The notes under the pieces were generated by a model. That model saw nothing but the letters and a program-made list of their open reading frames with translations, was not told the origin of the DNA and searched no databases. 64,000 bases of DNA from Antedon bifida (Eukaryota; Echinodermata; Crinoidea; Comatulida; Antedonidae): contig OY727097.1 of assembly GCA_963402885.1 (NCBI GenBank), forward strand, positions 5,704,001 to 5,768,000. Direction: 5' to 3'. Each line of letters begins with the position of its first letter. Position 1 is the stretch's first letter. Of the stretch, positions 29,201 through 40,620 are shown one piece after another. The translations under genes were made by a program, and so were the position numbers.

Positions 29201-31989
29201 ACAAACCTTACTTTTCCTGTTAGTGAATCTAACCCCTAGCCATCAGCGAAAGCTTAATGGTCTAGAGGTATAATATCAACGCCAGGCTATTGATCTGGAG
29301 TTTGTGGGTTCGAGTCCCACCCTTGAATTACATTTGTTCGCAAGTGTTCTCAATGTACTTAGTATAAAGCACAAAATTACGTCAGAGTAGGGCAAACATC
29401 TGACCAATAAAATATTTATTTCAGATGTGAAGACCACATAACAAATGACAATTCGTCACAGGAATGTTCTAGGTTAAGTAATGCAATAATTGAGGAAGAA
29501 GAAGAAGTGGGAGGTACTACTGAAGTAGAGAGCAATGGTTCAAAGAGAATGAAAACAGCAGAGTGTAGTACGGAGAAGTCACAAGACACAGCATACACAT
29601 GGAGAGTGAACTTGGAAAGCACTGAACAATTTTGGAAAGGTTCTCAATATTAATTGTTTTTACATACCATACTGCTCGAGCACTTATGAATGAATTTATG
29701 TAGTTTACCTCACTGCACTTTTTAAAAAAAATCTCATACACATTCAACAGCAATCATCTCGCCAATTACAGGATGGATAAACTATTTTTTTATAATTATC
29801 ATGCTTTTAAACCAAGACTCATTTGAGGCTCAAGTTCTGTCTACACTATCAAACTTTATGTGACAAAAAAGTTTATAAATACTATGGACACGATAATGTG
29901 ATATCACTACCATATTTTGGCATATCACACTTGTTTGAGTTTGATAGTGTAGACAGAGCTTTAGGAAGTGGAGTTTGATTAGTTGTGATTGAACCCTGGA
30001 CTTTAGATTGAAAGGCAAGCTACAGCGCCACTTCTCCACTAAATCTCAAGTTGTAGTAAAAATTGCCATCTACAACTCTCCCAAAACAAGACAACCAATA
30101 TTTTTTTTATTGGTGGATTGAATTTTAATAAAGGGTGGATTGAATTTTAATAAAGGGTGGATTGAATTTTAATAAAGGTTGGATTGAATTTTTATAAAGG
30201 TTGGATTGAATTTTAATAAAGGTTGGATTGAATTTTAATAAAGGGTGGATTGAATTTTAATAAAGGGTGGATTGAATTTTAATAAAGGGTGGATTGAATT
30301 TTAATAAAGAGTGGATTGAATTTTAATAAAGAGTGGATTGAATTTTAATAAAGGGTGGATTGAATTTTAATAAAGGGTGGATTGAATTTTAATAAAGGGT
30401 GGATTGAATTTTAATAAAGGGTGGATTGAATTTTAATAAAAGATGGATTGAATTTTAATAAAGGGTGGATTGAATTTTAATAAAGGGTGGATTAAATTTT
30501 AATAAAAGGTGGACTGAATTTTAATAATGGGTGGACTAAATTTCAATAAAAGGGTGGATTGAATTTCAATAAAATATGGATTGAATTCAGCAAGGGATGG
30601 ATTGAATTTAGTAAAGGATGGACTGAATTTATATCTTGGATTGAATTTCAACCTTTAAACAATCATCTAATGTACATTTTTTTTAAACTGTAGGCTGGTT
30701 TCAAGGCCTCTCGGATTTGTTCCTTTCATGTTCTGTACCCAAGCTGCTGCTCTTAGCAGGTTTGTGATAATTTCAATTTAAAACCAGACCTCCCACATCT
30801 CCCGATAATAGCGGGAGTCTCCCAATATTTTTAGTCATCTCCTGCTAAAATGCAATTTCTCCTAATATTTTAGATAAACCACAAAAATCTCCCGATATGT
30901 ATAAATTTCTACTACAGAAAACATACTATTATCGGTCCATATAATGTTTACAATCCATTCATGCATTGTTTAATAAGTGAAATAATGAGTTGGCAACACA
31001 ATTTTTGCCTTTGGCATGCATTATAGCACACTCTATGGTTTGATGTAGTATTATAGTGCCCTCTATTATAGAGGGCACTATAATATAGTTTCATAAAACA
31101 TCCTGATATGTCATTTTTCCAAGTTAGGAGGTCTGCAAAACAAACGTTTTGTTGTTTAAACTTTGCAGTGCACCACTATTAGTTTTCTTTACATTACGAA
31201 ATTATAACTCAGTAGTCTGAACACACCCTTAAAAATATACAAACAATAACATCATTAATACTATTTGATTGTTTGCCCCTATTCCTTCAGGTGTTGATCG
31301 TCTAGATCGAGCTCTTACTGTTGGACAAATGCAGGGTAAATTCCAGATGTTAATTCTACCTCAATGCGGACATGCAGTTCACGAAGATCAGCCGCAGAAG
31401 GTAAACCACATTATTCATTATCACTTCATTAAAGAAGTTTTAGTGCTATTTCTTTATAACAGAATTAACTCCTTCTTTTATTGTATAGTTGCCACTGAAC
31501 AGCGCCAACACCCAACTTGACAGTAGAGTAGTGGAAGAGCCACATTTCTAGGGTTAAACTTTGCTATATACAAGTATATTGCATACCCATTTCACCCAGA
31601 AAGCAATAAATGTTTTTTTCTGTTATACAGAGTTCAAACATTTTCATTCTTATATCTAGGTTGCTGATGCTCTTGCAACATTCTTAACGAGACATAAGAT
31701 GGCAGAATCATTGTCAGGATTTGAGAGGTAAATTTATTTATTAATTTTTATTTAATAATAATAATAATAATAACTGGTACTTGATATAGCGCATTATGCT
31801 GAAAGCCTCAATGCGCTTTACAAAGACAGAAAATTTAGAAAAATTACAAATTAAAAAGGTGGGTTTTGAGGAGAGATTTGAAGACCCTCTGTCTTTGTAT
31901 ACAATATTTTATCCTACTTTAGCTCTGAAATCTTTATTATCTGCATTTATTTATGTTTTTCCTCTTACAGGCCATCGCCGTGTTGTTGA
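26229..31989 (+). CDS. PPME1: Protein phosphatase methylesterase 1 (PP2A demethylase)
   Basis: Serine hydrolase removing the C-terminal methyl ester from PP2A catalytic subunit. Exons: 26229-26332, 26699-26801, 27369-27461, 27859-27968, 28322-28479, 28757-28847, 28954-29019, 29425-29639, 30694-30759, 31291-31400, 31660-31727, 31971-31989; total 400 residues (human 386). The alpha/beta-hydrolase fold shows the oxyanion motif LLHGGGFSALTW, nucleophile elbow GHSMGG (Ser156 in human), Asp in VVIDVVEGS and His in CGHAVHED. An acidic linker EEEEEVGG precedes YTWRVNL, as in the family's disordered insert. The N-terminus contains VRDFTPLPWSNYFE. The second intron is AT-AC. The start chosen is the first ATG in frame. 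The tail SPCC differs from human. Confidence 0.95.
26802..27368 (+). other. PPME1: U12-type AT-AC intron in PPME1
   Basis: The exon ends at AAT and the intron begins ATATCCTTTT, the U12 AT-AC donor consensus. Near the 3' end TTTTCTTTAAC (27,347-27,357) matches the U12 branch site. An AC dinucleotide follows about 12 bases later, and splicing to GTTTTTAGAGTT restores VFRVYK. No GT donor gives an open conserved frame here. An AG at 27,358-27,359 is also in frame (adding three residues) but lies unusually close to the branch adenosine. A TIR element occupies 26,938-27,262. Confidence 0.85.
26938..27262. repeat. TIR family E element inside the PPME1 AT-AC intron
   Basis: About 325 bases with ~50-base imperfect inverted ends: CACTTGTCAATTG...CCACTATACGACCC and its inverse ...GTATAGTGGGTAACACAATTG. 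The interior has repeated GACGCAC words. Non-coding. Confidence 0.8.
27601..27838 (-). mobile_element. 5'-truncated non-LTR retrotransposon (LINE) 3' end
   Basis: On the minus strand an open frame ends PFSLWNALPIDIRQATSTSV then FKSLLKSHLLNF and a stop, the usual C-terminus of LINE reverse-transcriptase ORFs (WNxLPxxIR...FKxxLK). A short 3' UTR with GCGCATTGAGGCTTTCAGC ends in a (TTA)n tail at 27,601-27,625. It lies in a PPME1 intron. Confidence 0.75.
28673..28728. repeat. Short tandem repeat, ~18-base unit
   Basis: AAAATATCTATGCATAT is repeated three times in a PPME1 intron. Confidence 0.8.
29252..29328 (+). repeat. tRNA-derived sequence (degenerate, not a functional tRNA)
   Basis: Box A AATGGTCTAGAGG and box B GGGTTCGAGTCCCAC are intact and the T-arm pairs (GTGGG/CCCAC). 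The anticodon loop is too large and the acceptor ends do not pair. It is probably the head of a SINE or a tRNA pseudogene, closest to the tRNA-Pro D-arm. Confidence 0.6.
29738..30037 (-). repeat. tRNA-Gly-like SINE interrupted by a family A TIR element
   Basis: CATTCAACAGCAATCATCTC...CAATTACAGGATGG and, after the interruption, GATTGAACCCTGGACTT...AAGCTACAGC match the SINE at 8,528 and 40,753. Confidence 0.8.
29832..29962. repeat. TIR family A copy nested in a SINE
   Basis: Begins CAAGTTCTGTCTACACTATC and ends TTTGATAGTGTAGACAGAGC. Both flanks are SINE sequence. Confidence 0.85.
30112..30651. repeat. 22-bp minisatellite in a PPME1 intron
   Basis: About 24 head-to-tail copies of GGTGGATTGAATTTTAATAA plus AG. 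They are nearly identical in the centre and increasingly diverged at the 3' end. The array ends 43 bases before the acceptor of the exon at 30,694. Confidence 0.95.
31049..31085. repeat. Perfect 37-base palindrome
   Basis: TATTATAGTGCCCTCTA pairs exactly with TAGAGGGCACTATAATA around a TTA centre, in a PPME1 intron. Confidence 0.9.
31752..31893 (-). mobile_element. Second LINE 3' end, same family
   Basis: Matches 27,601-27,740: (ATA)n, CTGGTACTTGATATAGCGCA, GAAAGCCTCAATGCGC. The tail orientation shows insertion on minus. It lies in the last PPME1 intron. Confidence 0.75.
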
Positions 31990-32919
31990 AATGTAATGAC
32001 TTTTTTGGTCAAAATCCATCAGTGGAAAGAAATTGTTTTTGAGATATGAAATGCAGAGCGTGTCTCCCATAACAAATGTGTATTTAAAAACATACACTTT
32101 ATCAACGAACTTTGACCTATGAAGGTCGACACACTTTCTGTGCATCCGACGGCAATTCCTTTCAGAGGAAATTAGTTTTATATGCAATACTTCATAATAA
32201 TATCAAGTTTGCTTAGTAGTGGTTTGGTTTCAAACTGCAGGTCGGTTGATATGCGTATACTCATTCTATATCTGTCATTATTTCATTATATAAGAGCTAA
32301 TTTGGTCTGATTGATGAGAACTCCTCAACAAACATAATTTTCAAATAATAATATCTTTATTAAAATCTTCTAAGGGGTTCTCTTCTCTTCACTTAGTTCC
32401 TGTTTTGGCCATCATCCACATCATGTTTGCCAGTAATAAATAATGTGCACCTTTAAAACCCCAAAATGTCATTCACGCGAATGACAACAAATAACATTAA
32501 TTAAAACAGCAGTACAATATTTATAAACTTTTTTGTGTTGTGTGATATTATACAGTAGTCTGCATGCTTGAATACTTAACAATTCAATTTTTTTAAATAC
32601 AATGCTGTACAACAGTTTGTGATTAATAAATTTGTGGTTACCACAAAATGCACTAATTGTTTGTTTATTTTAGAATCTTACGGGACAAATAATGACACAG
32701 TAGATACATCAGTACAGAGAATGGTATGGTTATACATGAGTTCATGCAGTGGCGTAACAGCTATGACCACTCACTGGCAAAACCCCAGCGCTTAAGGGGC
32801 CCCAGAGCATGAGCAGCTTCAATGCATCTAATCAAACTTTGGAGGGCTCCTTAGGAGTACTAAACAAGGGGTCTTTCCCCCTGTATATCAAAGGTATTGA
32901 TGTCGATCAACTTATTCCT

Positions 32920-33150
32920 CCCAAATGAATCACTTGTTAGCAAATAATATCCGCTAGGATTAGAGGTCGACTCGCTCCTAGTTCTGGTGGTGGAACAAGT
33001 CTCGGATAAGGACTATAAACCGTAGGTCCAGTGTACACAGTTATAACATGTGTGCACTTTAAAGAACCCAGTTCATCATTTGAGATGAGGGGGTCACCCC
33101 TGTAAACTGGTTCACAAAATAGCCCCAGTATCAGGGGGATTATCACCTAT
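32920..33150 (+). repeat. tRNA-Leu/Ser-like SINE copy
   Basis: GGATAAGGACTATAAACCGT and GTCCAGTGTACAC are the inverse of the 20,525 copy's body, so this copy lies in the opposite orientation. The tRNA head is eroded. Confidence 0.55.
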
Positions 33151-33818
33151 CTGATAGGACAGTGATTAATTTACTATTTGTAATCATCCTTGGCCACATG
33201 TGCCTAAAGACATAAAAAATCAAATACCAGCATTAGGTAAAGAAGACACATTTAAGTTTTAAAATGATTTATTTGCAATGCCATAGTTTCAAGAACTGTC
33301 CCTACTTTAATCCCACCCAACCCATCACACACATTCTTTAATAATCCTTATTGTAAAGACAATTTAAGTAAACAGTTCACTAGTAGAGCATGCTTTTTAA
33401 ATTGCTACTGGCTGGGAAAAAGCATGATCTCAATTAAAAACAAAGGAACTACACAAGTAGATTCTTATTAAATTACTATATTTTTGTTTAAAAAAATGAT
33501 ATATAAGAATATTGCATGTTTTCAATAATGCCTTGTTGATGAAGTACATGTTGAGTAAATGTAAAGTTTTAGTTTGAGAGAGAGTTATTGACACTTCTGC
33601 GATTTTTGGTCATTAATCTGCGGGCACAATAAGGTAAGAAATTCTCATTTTCAGTTATAAAGTAGATTATTAAATCCAATACAGTCAGGGGAAAAATGGC
33701 AGAGGGCTTCCTACTTTCTAGGAGTTTTAAGTGGTTAAGTTATAAGATAGTCTATATTGTTTTTACAACTCTTAACTCACTTTGTAACATGACGAACAGC
33801 TTTTTTTCCCCTAACTGA

Positions 33819-33950
33819 ATACCACTTTTACATCACTTGGCAAAACAGAGTTTACACATACGGACGCCACGATGACGAACAACATTTTGGATGTTGTGGT
33901 GTGTGTGTGCAAACTTCAGAGTTTTGCTAGGCAATGTTAAAAGGGGTATT
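33819..33950. repeat. TIR family F element
   Basis: ATACCACTTTTACATCACTT...GGCAAAACAGAGTTT is inverted at AAACTTCAGAGTTTTGCTAG...AAAAGGGGTAT; about 132 bases, non-coding. Confidence 0.75.
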
Positions 33951-34080
33951 GGATTTTATTCAACCAGTTTAACTGGTGGTAGTTACACTGTTCGTCATCA
34001 TGTGACTCCAATTGCAACTTTTCTTGTGCAGGTTTGAATAAGGTAATATATGGGCTGTAGTCTTTCCTTTTAAAACATGT

Positions 34081-35256
34081 TCATACAGATTCTGTTAACT
34101 CCTTCTCTAGCGTTTCCTTACGTAGTCTCTCTTGTTCTGCACGTAAAAAGTTCTGTACCATCGGTGATTGCATTAAAGCCTAAAGAGAAAGTATTGTATT
34201 GGTAAATATATGGATGAGGCTATGGTCAACTGTACAAAAAATAAATGCAATTAATAATAATATTACTAGTGTCAGTAAAGTCTCAATGTATTTCCTTTTT
34301 TCTAAACACATGGTGTTTTCTTAAGCTCTGTCTACACTATCAAACTAGTTTGACAAAAGAAGTGTGATGTGCCCAAATATGGCAGTGATATACCCAAATA
34401 TAGTAGTGATATGACACCATCATATCCATATATGGGCACAACACATTTTTTTGTCACATAAAGTTTGATACTGTAGACAGAGCTTTACTTCACTACTAAT
34501 TAGTTTTAGTACATTACTGCAGCACTAACCATTTTTTTATCGCTAATAATCTGATCTGCAAGATACTGTTGTCTTTCAGGAAAAGCTACATCAATAAGAG
34601 AATTGAGACCACTGAGTTGGGCTAACGTTTCTTCAGTGGATTCCTGTAACAAAATAAAATTAAATGCATGTTAAAATGTTATTCTGCAGATGTTTAAAGC
34701 AGTAAAAGTATTTCGAAATAAAACTAGCATTTGATTGATTGTGTGAGGATGATCTTTTGTTTGATGTTGGTACCTTTCACACCAAAACACTGGTGTGTCC
34801 CTGCAGTTCGCCCTCCGGAGAAGCTGTTCAACCTCGCTGTTTTGAACTCCGGAGTTGTTTGATTTTACCTTTCACACCAACACACCGGGGCGTCAACTCC
34901 TGAGTGTCTCTGGACTTTTTCTTTTGGTGTGAAAGGGGTATAAGTGTTCCTATGTGTTACTATTCATTTTTCGTTTTTAAGTGTGTACATGGACAAAAGG
35001 ATGATGGAAAATTAATAACCTGTTCTCTCATCTTAGCTTGTGCAGCTATATGTTTACTTTTTCTCTTATATTTTTCCTTGTATCCTTTATTCCGATGGTA
35101 ACGGCAAATCCACGCTCCGGATTTAAACCGGAACGCTGCTTCCTTGCATTCCCCAACCTCGCAGGTTTGTTGATCACTACTGCTGGAGCTACCACTGTTT
35201 CCGGCTTTTTCTGTCTGAGTTTGTACAGGCTCAGTTGAACAACATTGCTCTGCCAT
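34081..35256 (-). CDS. RFXAP: RFXAP-like protein (regulatory factor X-associated protein family)
   Basis: Three minus-strand exons, 35020-35256, 34530-34643 and 34081-34179, give 149 residues (human RFXAP 272). Residues 31-67 hold the family core: TCEVGECKEA, then SGAWICRYHRNKGYKEKYKR, matching human CTYEGC...PWMCKKHRNKMYKDKYKK. The last exon encodes SPMVQNFLRAEQERLRKE, matching the human C-terminal RFXANK-binding helix SPEVVQFLQKQQQ. In vertebrates RFXAP joins RFX5 and RFXANK to activate MHC class II promoters. The long acidic N-terminus of human RFXAP is missing. The ATG directly follows a good acceptor (ttcctaacag), so an untranslated or coding upstream exon may exist. Confidence 0.82.
34325..34486. 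repeat. TIR family A copy in an RFXAP-like intron
   Basis: Ends AGCTCTGTCTACACTATCAA and TTTGATACTGTAGACAGAGC. Confidence 0.9.
34771..34941. repeat. TIR family G element in an RFXAP-like intron
   Basis: Starts TACCTTTCACACCAAAACAC and ends TTTTGGTGTGAAAGGGGTA. Internal GGAGTT/AACTCC words are also inverted. About 171 bases. Confidence 0.8.
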
Positions 35257-38200
35257 CTGTTAGGAAAAGAAGTGTACTTTTATTATATGTACATAGATTT
35301 TTAGCATGGTTGAGCAACAAAAAAGTAATGTAAAAAAACACCTATAAAAAGAACAGCGGCTTTGTAGAAAATACCAAATAGGTAAAAGGTACTTAGATTT
35401 TTTGCATAGTTCAGAAACTACCCTTTTAACTATAATAACAAAATAAGATTGTCAAAAAATACCTAAAAAAGGAACAGCGGCCTTGTATAAAATACCAAAT
35501 AGGTAAAACAAGCAATCGTGTTAAAAGAAAGTTTTAAATCACACCTACTAGTATTCTTACCACTTTTGGCCTTGTGCATTTGTGCAAAACACTTTTCGCT
35601 GATCAAGCTTATGGTGTTGTAAAGAAATGTGTGCCTAAAAGAAATTATTCATCACAGAAGAAGGCAAATTTGCTTGTTGAGTACAACACGACAGAAATCT
35701 ACAAAAAAATAACCATGTATTGTATTTTATTGAGAGTTATATTAATAATTATTATTTATGAACAATCAGAATCAAATAATTCGATTACAAAGGAAATAAA
35801 CTGCTAATCATTTTTAAAATTATTTTTAATTATTTAATGTGTTTTATTTAATAACAATATAACACAAAAAAATTATTTGTATAGCTAGCAGCTCCCCTGG
35901 CAAACTTAACTCACTGTAAAGAAATACATTCTACGTTAGCCTTCTCTAGTAGGCCTATGTGTAGTATCTGTCTTTCTTCTACCCACTCTAAATAGCCTAC
36001 TTAACTCTAGTATTTTAGTATACAGAAGTATAGAGTGGGTCTTAGCCTAGCTAGGCCTAGAGCTTGACTTGACTTGAGAGAGTACACAATTTGACATTAC
36101 ACAATTGTGTGCACAACTCATAAATGCGTTTATACATACATTTTCAAAAATAAATATAAATAACTACAAATATAATAAAAAATAACTAGCCTAGCTCTCA
36201 CCAGTAGATACCTAAACTCTTGGAAAACATTAGTTACTACCAAATAAGCAGTGAATTTATTCTGTTTTGATTGAATCGAGGCAAAGAAAACAAAAACAAC
36301 CCCGATCCTGAACCACCTGACCATATATAGTATAGTCACGTGATACAACAAAGTTACGATACCACGAGATTTCGTTCAATCTTGATGTCCTCTCATCAAT
36401 TACAACATATTAATTTAATTTTTTTTTCGACAGTAAATATTTCAGAAACCAATTTTAATTTTGATATTTATATATCTGCTAAAAATGTTATACCGGAAAT
36501 TAAAAATGCAAATAGGATATATTGTTGATGACCAGTGGTGTTTCGGTTGAATGAGTTTTGGATTGTCTGCTGTTTTTTTAACAGCTGACTTAACAAGCAC
36601 ACACAGCTTGAAAAGATGAGAGGGACATTCAGATGGAATAATTTGATTTTGATTTAAAATTGTTTCTAGCATAGAATTTGCAAAACACCACATTGTTATA
36701 TTGCACATAGCAATACCAGGTATGTATTCATTATTTAGTTTTCAATAAGATATTTACTTAATTTACTTTATTTAATGGTGTTAAAGCTAGGCTTGGTCAC
36801 CAGGGATTGTTATGATTTTTGGCAGCCAAACGTCGTGCGTTATGGCCCTGCCTGCTGGTATCTGAGCGGAAACGGACGTATATTAATTTAGCTAAGTATG
36901 AGTGGCCTAGATTAGTTGTACTGTACGTGTTATGCAAACAAATGTAGCTGTCATCGCGCAGACATAATCTGTTTTTTTTTTAAAGTATATATTATATTAT
37001 GGATCTATTATTAGGCCTAAAGTAAGGTAGGTGTGTTTTTGTTTTTGATTTTAAAAAATAATTTTAAAAAGTAAAAAACTTACAAATTTAGATTGAATAG
37101 CTAGGCCTATTATTCATTTTTTAGATATTTTTCTTTCAAACAATTTATAAAAGATTTAATAATTATATTTTTTAAATAAATATGGTTTGTTACATATGCT
37201 CAATAATTAGACTTTGTAGCATTCCAGGTAATATTAATATTATTGATAATCCAGATATTATAAAATTTCAATTTTTCTTAACCAGGACATTCGATGGCAA
37301 AAGTCAAATTCTTTTAATGTATTGATTTTTTCGGAAAGATAAAGAAAAACATCTTCAGATGGGCAAGCCCTAATAAATAAATAAATAAATAAATAGATAA
37401 ATAAATATGAAAAATAATAAATAAATAAAAATAATTATATAAATAAAAATGGATGAATAAATAAAAAAAAGTAAATGCTGTTGCTAGTTCTCATAATGTG
37501 TTTTATTTTATTTGGCCTCCAATGTATTTTTTTTTTGTATCGGTATTAAAATTGCAGGTAGAAAACCATTGTTTGTTTTAATTGAAACAAATACTGCTCT
37601 TGTGTTTTTAGCAGTGTAACTATTGTACAACCAATGCCAAGTAGACATTATTAAACTAAAGCCAATTGTTCAGATTGTAGTGTTTTGTGCATTTGTGTAG
37701 CGTATTGAAAAGCTGCTTATAGTACTGTACTGTAATACACTTACTGTACTGCAGTTAGACAATTCAATGAAACATTGAAATGTTAAACATTTTATGCTAT
37801 ACCCTTACACACATACCAATCTTGTTTGTATTTTAAACGATGTATTTTTTCTGTATTTTACAAAATTTTAATCTTTTTAGCTTTTAACAAACAAAAATAA
37901 TTTCAAACCATGTACTATATTTTACTGTGTTTGACCATGAATCAATGAAATGAAGAAATAATATTTTTTTCATTTTCCCACTGTGAAATATCAATGTTTT
38001 TAAATTCTGAATTTAAGTATAAATTACTACTGTACTATATAGTAACCTTGACTTTATTTCTGTGAATTTTAGTCACCCTAAACAAATAAAAAATTCATAT
38101 TTTATTATAAAATTGACCTTGTTTTGCATTGAAGACCATACCATTTGTCATGTAAAACAAGTTTGTCAACCACAAAACACTTAAAGCAAAATAATTTAAT

Positions 38201-38760
38201 TTTACAAACTATCATAATTTCAGTACAGTAAACACTGATTTATAATTTATTTTATATTTATTTGTCAATTTTTACTCAAAACCCAAACTTTTGTTGTAAT
38301 TGTAACATAGCATATAGTTCATTTTTTCCATTGTGATTTTTTTTATGATTTTGTGGCATAAACTTTTATGTTTAATGCTTTAGTAATACAGTAAATTTGT
38401 GATAGTGATACAGAACCATTTGAGTATATTGTACATGAGTTTAGTCACATGCAGATAGGCTCCTTAATTTCTTTCTTACATTTTGGGTTCCACATATTTT
38501 TTTATTTTTTAAATATTAAAAACTGTTTACAAATATTATTTTATTATTTCTCTATTTTTATACTAATTATCCAGTAGCTAAATACCTGCTATAATTATTT
38601 TCTAAATGTTCTTAAATCTTAGTTTAAATTGTACATTTTAAATTATTATAATTTAGTAAATAAAACTGACACACAATCAGAAATCACAAATATTTTAAAA
38701 CATGATCAAGGACTCCATATACAGTATCCATCATTAAGATTAACAGAAGTTATTTTATTC
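35257..38760. other. Gene-free AT-rich block upstream of the RFXAP-like gene
   Basis: It should contain the RFXAP-like promoter and any upstream exon. Near-duplicate segments at about 35,335-35,380 and 35,450-35,515 share aaagaacagcggc and aaaataccaaataggtaaaa. A (TAAA)n-rich patch lies at 37,370-37,470. I see no supported coding exon; the longest open frames look random. Confidence 0.5.
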
Positions 38761-40056
38761 AAAACTACGAAGTAAGTCGAAAATTCGGCTCTTTATAAAA
38801 CACTCCCTACAGGTTCGGTTTTGTTTGCGTGATCTTTTTACATGCACAGATTCCTCTAGCGTTGGCCATACATGTTCGTTGATCATGCATGTGGCACACA
38901 TGTGTTTTTGTGATGTGATATATATCAGCATGTTTTTTAAGAGACAAGCATTACATCACTATCGTTGCTAAAAGGTAAGAATGCCAGGATAGTGACGGCA
39001 TCAACGATTAATCATTGCGTCTATCTCGACTTACTTTTACTCGTAACACTATTCAAATAATCAGTATTTAATTAAACTACATACTGTACAGTATCTGCAT
39101 ATTGAATTAGAACTTAAAAGACACTTAAGACATAAGTATTGTTTACTTGCTTACTTGTTTACTTGTACATTATATAAAAACATTATTTCACAAATAAAAT
39201 GCATAGCAAAAACATACAATACTGTACTGTAGGTATAAAAATACATATGAGTACTGTAGTATAAAAAATCTAATATAAAATGTCAGACCAGCTGACATAC
39301 AATTTTGAATTCAAAAGCAATTTTAATCAAGCACAGTTTTAACAATCAAATTAATATTAGACATACTACGTAACATAAAACTATAAATAGACTTACGTAT
39401 CCCAGGGAAGCATCTGAATTCAGGTCTTCTGAGTATAGAGGCCAAGCATACAGTAGATGCTTATACAGTAGGCTCCTCGTAAAAAACAACTTTATTGTAT
39501 TAAACGTATCATTGTGATAATGTTTGGTTGTCTAATTTTTTAATTTAAGGCAATCATCTTCATAAACCATTATCTGTATTTTCTCTACAAGTAACTGACT
39601 GTATACCCTTTGAATTCCGGAGTTTACAGTACTGTACATAGGCGTCAACACTGGCGTTTGTGCATGTGTTTTTAAACTAAATGTTTTACAAGCCCATGTG
39701 AAAGGAGTATTAATTTTGACAGTATAATATACATAAATGGAAGTTAAGCTTGATAGGCATACTGTCCAGTACCTTTTCCCTCCTTCCCTTTTGCCCATAT
39801 TTCACTCTGTTTGATTTTGATATTTTTATGCTTTTTTGACTATTTTTTCTTATGGATGAATAAAAGAAACTTTAAATTAGAATGAATCATGAAATGTTTT
39901 AATATATATTTGTTATTCTTGGAATGATTTATTTTTCATTCAATAGATGTTAGAAGAATTGGAATTAAAAATATTCAATCTTCAATTTTCGTGACGATTG
40001 CACATTGGCACTGAATGGCAGATGAATTGGTTAAAACTGTATTTCCTTTTCAGTAA

Positions 40057-40193
40057 TGCTCTGTCTACACTATCAAACTTTATGTGACAAAATAATGTGC
40101 CCAAATATGGTAGTGATATGCCCAAATATGGTAGTGATATGGGCACATCACATTTGTTTGTCACATAAAGTTTGATAGTGTAAACAGAGCTTA
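40057..40193. repeat. TIR family A copy
   Basis: Ends GCTCTGTCTACACTATCAAA and TTTGATAGTGTAAACAGAGC. Confidence 0.88.
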
Positions 40194-40332
40194 AAGACAA
40201 CTAATCAACAGTATTGTATTGTATAGTACCTGTATGCAGCATGGAGATTTAGTAATAATTAAATACACAATCATATTGCAGCTACTCTACATATTGGTGT
40301 TGGGCCATGGTGGTTTGATAAAAATGATTTTT

Positions 40333-40410
40333 AATCTCTGTCTACACTATCAAACTTTATGTGACAACAAAATGTGATGTGGCCATATTTGACAGTGTAG
40401 ACAGAGCTTT
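40333..40410. repeat. TIR family A, short internally deleted copy
   Basis: CTCTGTCTACACTATCAAAC and GACAGTGTAGACAGAGCTTT are separated by only ~40 bases. Confidence 0.85.
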
Positions 40411-40620
40411 AGATTAATAATTTTCAGATTCAATGTTAAGATTCAATGTTTTACGTTGACTGTAATTTATGGTGAACATTTGCCAATGACCGGAATTGTT
40501 TGTCAGTGGATGAGGTGAATTAGCAAGTTTGTAAACTCAAGATAATCGATCACATGAGTTAATATCTTGGAATGCTGAAGATTGTTATTGATTCAGATAA
40601 ACCATAGTGACTTTTCACAG

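Larger units (their letters stand above)
31990..34080. other. Convergent 3' intergenic region between PPME1 and the RFXAP-like gene
   Basis: PPME1 3' UTR probably runs to an AATAAA at 32,435-32,440. The block also holds a possible alternative small exon (32,674-32,723), a GGCGTAAC-type repeat near 32,750-32,890, a SINE copy at about 32,930-33,150, and a TIR element at 33,819-33,950. TTTATT motifs (AATAAA on minus) near 33,267 and 33,955 could end the RFXAP-like transcript. No other coding sequence is seen. Confidence 0.5.

Noticed and set aside
29252..29328. Functional tRNA gene
   Set aside because: Boxes A and B are good, but the acceptor stem does not pair and the anticodon loop is oversized.
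30112..30651. CRISPR-like array
   Set aside because: Units are contiguous 22-mers with no spacers, inside an animal intron; it is a minisatellite.
31796..31996. 66-codon plus-strand frame running into the last PPME1 exon
   Set aside because: Most of it is LINE tail read on the wrong strand plus intron; the real exon uses the acceptor at 31,970.
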